Positions 56,857 through 64,000 of a stretch of DNA of 64,000 bases are shown piece after piece. Origin of the DNA: Misgurnus anguillicaudatus (Eukaryota; Chordata; Actinopteri; Cypriniformes; Cobitidae); NCBI RefSeq assembly GCF_027580225.2, contig NC_073357.2, forward strand, positions 42,060,001 through 42,124,000, in the 5' to 3' direction. The translations under genes and the position numbers were made by a program. Position 1 is the stretch's first letter; each line of letters opens with the position of its first letter. The notes under the pieces were generated by a model. It saw only the letters and a list, made by a program, of their open reading frames with translations, searched no databases and had not been told where the DNA came from.

Positions 56857-57144
56857 CCCTGCTGAAAAAAAAACACTATCACACCAGCATGGACCAGCAT
56901 GGGTATTATGCTGGTTCGATGCTGGTTTAGCTGGTGGTCACCAGCATACCAGAACCAAAACACAACATATGCTGGTCTTGTTGGTATGAGCAGCATGGGA
57001 TGCTGGTGCTAATGCTGGTTTGGTGTTGGTTTAGCTGGTGCTAATGCTGGTGCTGATGCTGGTTTAGCTGGTGTTCGCTAGCAAACCAGCACCAAAACAC
57101 AACATATGCTGGTCTTGCTGGTATGCTGTTTTTTTTCAGCAGGG
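56857..57144. mobile_element. MITE built of CCAGCA/TGCTGG repeats, copy 1
   Basis: The ends are CCCTGCTGAAAAAAAAACA and TTTTTTTTCAGCAGGG. The interior is almost entirely TGCTGGT and ACCAGCA motifs with AACACAACATATGCTGG blocks. A second copy at 58199-58492 is in the opposite orientation. AT adjoins both ends of both copies. Confidence 0.85.
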
Positions 57145-57354
57145 ATAGCTAATGGATCCATCCATTAAGTAATCAAGCTTAGAAAATTTGAAAACAGGGT
57201 TCTATGAAAATTATTTAAAATGCATGTTAGGGACATAAGGGTCTTATCCAGCTAAACAATTGCCATTTTCGTCAAGAAAAATAAAAAAAATAGGCACAAC
57301 TTATCGTCTAGCACCAGCCGTGTGATGCACCAGCCTTATGTATTGTGTTAGCAT

Positions 57355-58520
57355 TAGGGGTGACACGCACATGAAAAAACATCAGAACCGTTTGGTTCGC
57401 TTGTCTCGGTTCGGAGCGAGTGTGTGTCGCATGGTTCGACACATGTGCAATGTAGCCTCGTGCCCGTATGTTACCTGAAGCCTTGAATACTTTCGTCTGA
57501 CTCCACAGCGCGAGCGTCCGCTGACTGCGCACAAACCTCGTCCGATTGGAGAGGTGTTTACACTCGACGCACAGACTGGGTGCGACGTGATGAGACGTTA
57601 TTCATCTAGATTCACCTGGAACTTGTGTTTCTCGGATTGCGGAGCGGCTCACAAAGTTACAAAATTTGACATGCACACCGCCAAGCGAACTGGGGTCTGG
57701 CACACTCGACCCATACTACCGCCCACTCCGCGTTGACGTCATTTTTGCCAAGCGCAGCGCACCCTCGTGGTCGTGTGGTTGCGTCAAGTATAAGTAAGGC
57801 TTAAAGCTACACTGAAGTTGGCAGTTTGATAAATGCAAGTTAATTCTTCATTTTAATCTTTGTGTGCTTCAAGTTCAGTCTTGTGTGCTAAAAAGGCACA
57901 TATGTTCCTGTAGAGATAGCAATACACTTTTTTTGCCAAATAAATGAAAAGCATGTCATCAATGTCTTCTCTTTTGCTGTATCAAAATCTCACCTAGCTT
58001 TCCTTTAAAGATTTTCCCAATAATGTACTTAAAGTCAAGTCAAATTCAGTTTGCATGATTACATAATATAACAACTTTGTTAATACCGTATCCTAAATTG
58101 TGAATAAGTAAGCTATATCATATGCTGAAGTTAATTTCTGGAGTGTTAATGATTAAAAGAAAAACAACAACAACAAGAACCGTACAGAACTGAACCATCC
58201 CTGCTAAAAAAAAACAGCATACCAGCAAGACCAGCATATGTTGTGTTTTGGTGCTGGTTTACTATAGAACACCAGCTAAACCAGCATCAAACCAGCATTA
58301 GCACCAGCTAAACCAGCACCAAACCAGCTTAGCACCAGCTAAACCAGCATTAGCACCAGCATCCCATGCTGGTCATACCAGCATATGTTGTGTTTTGGTG
58401 CTGGTATGCTGTGACCACCAGCTAAACCAGCATAGACCAACATAATTCCCATGCTGGTCCATGCTGGTTTGATGCTGTTTTTTTCAGCAGGGATGGGCTT
58501 TATGAACTGTGCCACCCCTA
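57355..58520. mobile_element. hAT-type element with TAGGGGTG ends nested in FB1 copy C
   Basis: The left end is TAGGGGTGACACGCAC and the right end is GTGCCACCCCTA. The flanks GTTAGCAT (57347-57354) and GAAAGCAT (58521-58528) agree at 6 of 8 positions, fitting an aged 8-bp duplication; with the insert removed, the FB1 centre reads through as in the other copies. A CCAGCA MITE (58199-58492) is nested inside. No transposase was found. Confidence 0.75.
58199..58492. mobile_element. MITE built of CCAGCA/TGCTGG repeats, copy 2 (inverted)
   Basis: The ends are CCCTGCTAAAAAAAAACAGC and TTTTTTTCAGCAGGG. It is essentially the reverse complement of 56857-57144, about 1.05 kb away. It lies inside the TAGGGGTG element. 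Confidence 0.85.
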
Positions 58521-58776
58521 GAAAGCATGTCAAAAGGTCACGCATGGCGTATGCATACTACGGCCCCAGTGTTTACAAGTGTGGAAAAAGAGGACTGTTC
58601 TAATGTTGTGGAATGATATTGTCTTTGTGTCAGTTTACTGTTTAAAATGGTCCACAAATGTGCGTTTCACATGTGACATGTGACCTAACGTTAACGCTAT
58701 ATGTAAGGTCGCGCTGGCGTGTCACATGGCTGGGGCAAGATGAGAAGCTGTGGTTTAAAAGTGCTTATTTTTTATC

Positions 58777-59123
58777 TAATGGTGAAGTTGTGAATTGCAA
58801 CCAACGACGTAGTCCACTGCTCACCCCTTGCTTTTGAAACACATAGAGAAGCTACAGTAGCCGCCACCGGACAAAAATGCCATCGTCGGAGACAACTTAG
58901 TAAAAAAAATGTCCGTTAAGGGCTTCTGTAGAAAAATGGCGGCACAAAATGGCGACTTCCATGTAAGGGGACCCTCTTTATATGTAGCTTAAAAGGTCTC
59001 GTTGTAAGGTAATAAACACATAACGGTCATTATGAAAGGTCTTTATATACCCCTGATATATTTTGTATATTATTTCGCATTTCTGTCAAGAGATCCTTCT
59101 AAAAATTTCACACTGCACCTTTA
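58777..59123. mobile_element. MITE family D, copy 3, left end missing
   Basis: It begins in the middle of the family landmark (ATCTAATGGTGAAGTTGTGAA) and ends CACACTGCACCTTTA. It shares AGAAGCTACAGTAGCC and AAAATGGCGGCACAAAATGG with copy 1. The left terminal ~30 bp are absent, and it is fused to FB1 copy C sequence. Confidence 0.78.
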
Positions 59124-59238
59124 GATTGAGAAAAATTATGGAATGTTTTCCTCATAAAACTAAACAAATAAAGACATAAACAACTGGGAGAGTAAATTAT
59201 CAGGATTTTATTTTTATGAAAGTGGAATATTCCTTTAA

Positions 59239-59639
59239 ATCTGTTGTATGTCTCTGTGTGGAAGAAAAAATACAGTTTTGGTGTAATTGACTAAGAACAG
59301 GCGTTAACAAAACCGTGTTCTCTGTCTCTCTCAGTGATGCACTACGTTGGGTGAAAAACGTTCTGATGTCAGAATCCAGAGAATGGGTGGGAGTGATATG
59401 TCTAGATGTCAGGTCTAGATGCAACATCCATTCCAAATTATAGCACCTATTTTCGGCCAAATGTAAGTGTGAAAACATGTGAGACGGTTTGAGGGAAGGT
59501 TAGGTGAAGCTGCAGACGCTGAAAAATAAAAAACAACTTCAACTTTGATGCGCACCGACGTTCGGCTCCTATGTCCTTGAAAGGTGCGAGACAAGAGCAC
59601 TTTCTTTATTTTACAGAACTGTGCCTTTATATGGCAGGT
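59239..59639. other. Non-coding stretch, nothing recognised
   Basis: No gene or repeat was assigned. Confidence 0.4.
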
Positions 59640-59795
59640 GGTTGTTTAAGGGATATTTCTTTTAATTTTTTATTTAAATTCTCATGTATCTCAGATTCTT
59701 TTCTCTTAGATTGTTTTCTCATTTCTATGTAAAGCACTTTGAATTATGTCTGTGTATGAAGTGTGCAATACAAATAAACTTGCCTTACCTTGCCT
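59640..59795 (+). repeat. 3' tail of a non-LTR retroelement, probable
   Basis: The segment GTAAAGCACTTTGAATTATG … GCAATACAAATAAACTTGCC followed by TTACCTTGCC resembles the 3' end and CTTGC-type tail of LINE-derived repeats in fish (recalled). No reverse transcriptase remains next to it. Confidence 0.45.
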
Positions 59796-60573
59796 ATCAT
59801 TAATTCTCTGCTGCCTTTTCTCTTCACGTTACCAAAAATTCATTCTAGATCCTAAGAGCATCCATAAATTTCTATTTGACAAACTAATGATCCAGCCGTG
59901 GCAGGATCTACTTTTAGCCGCTCACTCTGGGAATGTTAACGTTTTATAAACAATTTCTTCCTGACTACATTTCTCATAGTCTCGTTAGATTATTTACAAG
60001 GCTTTTGATACTCTCCTTCTCTCACTCTTTCGATCTTTCATTATTGCCAGTCTGTAATTCCCGAAGGCCAATGATCTAAGAAGTCTCAGGCAGTGTATTC
60101 AAACCGAGTCAGTCTAACCAACTGATACAACTTTATTCTACTCAACACAGAGTACCAGTGAGGATTACATGAAACAGCAAAAGCGAAAGGTGTTAAATAC
60201 ATTTACCAACTATATATCCTTAATGCAGAAATACCATTGGTATAAATTGCCATTTTGAGTCAAGGTGCACTTATGGGAACTGCTTTAATCTCTCATCCTA
60301 ATATACTGAACATGTGTGTCATGTTATAATTTAAACCGATGTTATGTCAATTGAAGCAAAGACACCATAACCTTATTCCTCACCTGATCCCTAACCCTAA
60401 AGCAAATCATATAACCTTACCTTTTTGCTGAACTACTGTAAGGTATTTGATTAATTTGCTTACACATTCCTACATTTTGAGAGAAACCTTTTTGAAAACA
60501 TTTGACACTGAGAGAAACCACTTAAAGCATCAAAGCATAGAAGCCATATATCTTAACAGCCGTCTCAAGCATC
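59796..60573. other. Non-coding stretch, nothing recognised
   Basis: No gene or repeat was assigned. Confidence 0.4.
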
Positions 60574-60604
<31 letters not shown>

Positions 60605-61640
60605 TTGTTACATTTATAAATCACTTTTCTCAAAGTGCTTTACATGTGAAAGGGGAATTCTTCTCAACCACCACCAATGTGCAGCATCCAACTGGATGAT
60701 GCGACAGCAGCCATATTGCGCCCACCACACACCAGCTTATTAGTGGAGAGGAAACAGAGTATTATCGCCAATTAGTATATGAGGAGATAATTCAGCCCAG
60801 TCTCCTGAGGTTGCGTATAAATAGCACGATGTGTAAAACTCGTGCAATACATACGCCAAATTCCACTTTGGCGTGCATATGATACGCAAGTCCTTCCCAT
60901 TCACTTAAACGGGGCATCTTTTTTTGTCGTTTTATTTATTGGTTTCTCAATTTTTTTGCTATTTTTTTACCATTTTCGCTTGGGTTTAGGGTTAGAACAA
61001 CTTTTTGTTATATAAAAATGACATCCTAACCCAAACCCCAACTCTAACCCCAACTCCAAGCGACCATGGCTTAAATATAGACAAAAACATGGAGAAACCT
61101 GTATATTAAATAACCTTATTAAGCTAATCTAAAATCTAACCCTAAACCCAAGCGAAAATGGTTTAAAAAACAGAAAAAAATTGAGAAACCAATAAATAAA
61201 ACGACAAAAAAAGATGCCCCGTTTAAGTGAATGGGAAGGACTTGCGTATCATATGCACGCCAAAGTGGAATTTGGCGTATGTATTGCACGAGTTTTACAC
61301 ATCGTGCTATTTATACGCAACCTCAGGAGACTGGGTAGGATAATTAGTAGGCCAATGGGCAAGTTTGGCCAGGATGCCGGGGCACACCACTACTCTTTCT
61401 CGAAAGACATCCTGGGATCTTTAGCGACCACAGAGAGTCAGGACCTCGGTTTAACATCTTTAATGTCCCCATCACGATATGGGGTGTTAGGACCCACAAA
61501 GACCACAGGGTGAGTACCTCTACCAGCAGCAACCTAGTTGTCCCAGGAGGTCCCCCATCCAAGTACTAAACAGGTTCAACCTACTTAGCTTCAGTGGGCA
61601 ACCCGTCTTGGGCTATAGGGTGATACTGTATGGCTGCTGG
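60574..61640 (-). mobile_element. 5S-rRNA-derived SINE3-like element, split by a palindrome
   Basis: Read on the minus strand, 61640-61521 resembles 5S rRNA: GCCATAC near the start, then GAAGCTAAGTAGGTTGAACC and TTAGTACTTGGATGGGGGAC, the internal promoter region of 5S genes. The body follows (GGACATTAAAGAT, TGGCCAAACTTGCCC, AGCTGGTGTGTGGTGGGCGC, GTCGCATCATCCAGTTGG, AAAGCACTTTGAGAAAAGTG) and then an ATT-repeat tail at 60574-60604. The order head, body, microsatellite tail is that of SINE3 of zebrafish (recalled). The 60796-61335 palindrome interrupts the body. It is not a functional 5S gene because the head is diverged. Confidence 0.82.
60796..61335. mobile_element. 540-bp near-perfect palindromic element
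   Basis: The left arm starts CCCAGTCTCCTGAGGTTGCG and the right arm is its exact inverse (…CGCAACCTCAGGAGACTGGG). I see no mismatch for about 160 bp from each end (60796-60957 against 61335-61174). The centre contains TAACCC/GGGTTAG-type motifs like those at 1-215. It interrupts the SINE3-like body. No clear target duplication or coding capacity was found. Confidence 0.88.
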
Positions 61641-62104
61641 TAGACACACATACGCCAATGCTATTGTAAAGCCAAAGTCTAGTTTGTAACCATGGCATGT
61701 TATGACTTATGTAGCTGAAACTAGGATGCATATGGAATGATAACTGAGGGAAAAGTATAAAAAAAAAACCCTAGCTTTAGAAAAGCCACATAGCTCAAAA
61801 GTGAGATATCTGTAAAGACTGTAAGCCACAACTCATAATCTGTTTCCCAGTTGCTAAGGAAGGCAAGAAAGAAAGGAATCTAAGAGATGGGGAATAAGGA
61901 GTATTACCATACATACTGTACTGTATTTCTTACTATTAAAACGACTGTCAGACAATAAAACTGACCAATCAGCAGTCAAACATTTAGCTAATTTCAATGA
62001 ATCAACATATTAATGAAAGAAAAGAAGAAGAAAAAATACATCCTGAGCCTGTCGCTCACAAACAATAGCCTATAGGCCCATGCCTATGCATTTCCCTTAA
62101 GGAT
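61641..62104. other. Non-coding stretch, nothing recognised
   Basis: No gene or repeat was assigned. Confidence 0.4.
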
Positions 62105-62476
62105 ACTGTGCAAGGATATAGTCCATAGTCCAAGGACTAAGTTGCGTTCTCCGTTCTTGAATTACAAATGCAGCTGTGGAAAAGTCTCTCGCAACGCTCA
62201 TTGCCGGGATGAAGAGAACATTCCGCACAATCATTGCCAGGTTGGGAAGTGTTTTCGCATGCTCCACCACAACAAAACATCGAAAGGATCCCCCTTGGGT
62301 GGCCTGAACTCGATGTATGCAAAGACCTCGTCCTCAGGCAGCACAGTGTCATCGCTGGAGTCCTCTACGTCTGACAAACAATCAACTGTTGAAACCAAAC
62401 AAACGCTCTTCACAGTGGGGGTTGCCGAAATGCTGCGGCCCGGTAGCAGATCTTCGCATTTCTCCTCGAGTTCCAT
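62105..62476 (-). pseudogene. hAT transposase C-terminal fragment (ZBED/BED-family-like)
   Basis: On the minus strand a frame from 62476 ends DVLLWWSMRKHFPTWQ. After a frameshift near 62235 the adjacent frame reads LAMIVRNVLFIPAMSVA, then FSTAAFVIQERRTQLSPW. This is the signature of the hAT C-terminal dimerisation domain (WW…FP.LA…PA.S…R.FSTAG….RR..L.P). The usual 'SER' before FSTA is damaged. The acidic stretch upstream (VEDSSDD) is a common linker type. No N-terminal or catalytic part is present nearby, so this is a relic and not a domesticated gene. Confidence 0.72.
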
Positions 62477-62648
62477 TTCAAAGAAATTTACATAATTTAC
62501 TAAATTATTAATTTGCCCATTAACAATAATTGTTAATTATTAAAGACAAGCAATGATGGATGAAGTACTGAATCTCAGTACTTGAGTAAAAGTACAAATA
62601 AACAGAGACATATTTGCTTTAGACATATTTAGTTTAGTAATATAAGTA
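62477..62648. other. Short AT-rich spacer
   Basis: Nothing was recognised between the hAT relic and the Tc1-like element. Confidence 0.4.
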
Positions 62649-64000
62649 CAACCCCAAAACAGAAAAAGTTGGGACACAGTAGAAATTGTGAGTAAAAAAG
62701 GAATGGAATAATTTACAAATCTCATAAACTTATATTTTATTCACAGTAGATTATAGATAACAAATCAAATGTTGAAAGTGATACATTTTGAAATGTCATG
62801 CCAAATATTGGCTCATTTTGGATTTCATGAGAGCTACACATTCCAAAAAAAGTTGGGACAGGTAGCAATAAGAGGCCAGAAAAGTGAAAAGTACATACAA
62901 GGAACAGCTGGAGGAGGACCAATGTTTAGGAATAGGAATGTTGTCCTATTCTTGTCTAATGCAGACTTCTAGTTGCTCAACTGTCTTAGGTCTTCTTTAC
63001 CGCATCTTCCTCTTTATGATGCACCGAATCTTTTCTATGGGTGAAAGATCTGGACTGCAGGCTGGCCATTTCAGTACTCAGATACTTCTTCTACGCAGTC
63101 TTGATGTTGTAATTGATGCAGTATGTGGTCTGGCATTGTCATGTTGGAAAATGCAAGGTCTTCCCTGAAAGAGACGACGTCTGAATGGGATCATATGTAT
63201 CTAGAACTTGGATAAACCTTTCAGCATTGATGGTGCCTTTCCAGATGTTTAAGCTGCCCATGCCACACGTACTCATGCAACCCCAAACCATCAGAGATGC
63301 AGGCTTCTGAACTGAGCGCTAATAATAACTTGGGTTGTCATTGTCCTCTTTAGTCCGGATGAAATGCATCCCAGTTTTTCAAAAAGAACTTCAAATTTTG
63401 ATTCGTTGGACCACAGAACAGTTTTCCACTTTGCCAAAGTCCATTTTAAATGAGCCTTGCCCAGGGAAAATGCCTGTGCTTCTGGATCATGTTTAGATAT
63501 GGCTTCTTTTTTGAAATACAGAGTTTTAGCTGGCAACAGCGAATGGCACGGTGGATTGTGTTCACTGACAATGTTTTCTGGAAGTATTCCTGAGTCCATG
63601 TTGTGATTTCCATTACAGTAGCATTCTTGTATGTGATGCAGTGCTGTCTAAGAGCCCGAAGATCACGGGCATCCGGTATGGTTTTCCGGTCTTGACCCTT
63701 ACGCACAGAGATTGTTCCAGATTCTCTAAATCTTTGAATGGTATTATGCACTGTAGATGATGATAACTTCAATCTCATTGCAATTTTTCTCTGAGAAACT
63801 CAGAAAACTATTTTTTGCTGCAGCATTTGAGGAATTGGTGATTCTCTGCCCATCTTGACCTCTGAGAGACACTGCCACTCTGAGAGGCTCTTTTTATACC
63901 CAATCATGTTGCCAATTGACATAAGAAGTTGCAAATTGGTCTTTCAACTGTTCCTTATATGTACATTTAAATTTTCTGGCCTCTTATTGCTACCTGTCCC
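62649..64000 (-). mobile_element. Second Tc1-like transposon, truncated by the window edge
   Basis: The left inverted repeat begins after TA (62647-62648) with CAACCCCAAAACAGAAAAAG. It has an inner direct repeat (AAAAAAAGTTGGGACAGGTA near 62846) and continues to GCAATAAGAGGCCAGAAAA. The last 25 bases of the window, read inverted, match that inner part (GGGACAGGTAGCAATAAGAG), so about 200 bp of the right inverted repeat lie outside. The repeat-within-repeat layout is of the IR/DR type. A broken transposase lies inside on the minus strand. It belongs to a different Tc1 family from the element at 3129. Confidence 0.85.
62975..63853 (-). pseudogene. Tc1-like transposase pseudogene
   Basis: Start ATG at 63853 (MGRESPIPQMLQQKIVF), then an in-frame TGA and a frame change. 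The DNA-binding part continues at 63778 (MRLKLSSSTVHNTIQRF, DARDLRALRQHC, YFQKTLSVNTIHRAI). Another frameshift near 63460 leads to KAHLKWTLAKWK and VLWSNESKF, where the family has a catalytic Asp (WSDES) and here Asn. Further on, IFQHDNARPHTA keeps the second Asp and SPDLSPIEK keeps the third acidic residue, but a TGA lies between them. One catalytic residue is lost and there are several frame breaks, so it is inactive. Confidence 0.85.

Larger units (their letters stand above)
57190..59238. mobile_element. Foldback element FB1 copy C, heavily interrupted
   Basis: The left arm is recognisable from about 57230 (GACATAAGGGTCTTATCCAGC, TTGCCATTTTCGTCAAG). The right arm ends GTGGAATATTCCTTTAA and includes TGGAATGTTTTCCTC. 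The centre shares CAGTGTTTACAAGTGTGG and AAATGGTCCACAAATGTGCG with copies A and B. Two insertions break it: 57355-58520 and 58777-59123. The left terminus is lost. Confidence 0.78.

Noticed and set aside
58199..58492. Regular CCAGCA repeats resembling a CRISPR-like array
   Set aside because: The repeats are short and degenerate, without unique spacers of constant length. The terminal inverted repeats show that it is a MITE, and the genome is vertebrate.
61521..61640. 5S rRNA gene
   Set aside because: Similarity is limited and diverged, and it is joined to a SINE body and microsatellite tail, so it is a SINE3-like element.
62142..62495. Plus-strand 117-codon frame
   Set aside because: It lies opposite the hAT dimerisation-domain relic on the minus strand, which has the recognisable motifs.

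Overview
The window looks like nuclear DNA of a ray-finned fish, most likely a cypriniform (carp, zebrafish or relative). The evidence is the repeat content: an AT-rich background packed with Tc1-like elements, hAT-type and other short inverted-repeat elements, tRNA-derived SINEs, a 5S-rRNA-derived SINE3-like element and a vertebrate-type Ty3/gypsy retrotransposon. These families were recognised from memory, not by a search. I found no convincing host protein-coding exon. The interval is probably a gene desert or part of a very large intron.

The centrepiece is a complete, young LTR retrotransposon on the minus strand (15340-24269, 8930 bp). It has two 1.9 kb LTRs with about 8 substitutions and 2 indels between them, a 4-bp TAAT target duplication, a primer-binding site resembling the 3' end of a serine tRNA, and a purine tract at the 3' LTR. 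Gag (319 aa, CCHC knuckle) and Pol (protease, reverse transcriptase, RNase H, zinc-binding domain, DDE integrase) are both open. Pol lies in the -1 frame. The sequence offers a textbook frameshift signal: a GGGTTTT heptamer touching the gag stop, then a 9-bp hairpin with pseudoknot potential 8 nt downstream. No env and no chromodomain are present.

Left part (1-15335): a decayed Tc1-like transposon (3129-8620) split by a 3.4 kb element with CACTC ends, which itself contains a foldback element. It is followed by a hAT-type short element and a piggyBac-like element flanked by TTAA.

Right part (24274-64000): hAT-type elements with exact 8-bp duplications at 25413, 31450, 38271 and 53422; three copies of one long-inverted-repeat family (5629, 31037, 57190); three copies of a roughly 370-bp MITE (34471, 38342, 58777); several nested MITE/SINE pairs; a 540-bp palindrome inside a SINE3-like element (60796-61335); a broken hAT transposase fragment (62105-62476); and a second broken Tc1-like element that runs off the right edge (62649-64000).

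The elements are nested up to three deep, so relative insertion order can be read. Between them are stretches with no recognisable repeat or gene. A few have a mixed-composition, homeodomain-site-rich look and are offered only as candidates for conserved non-coding sequence.
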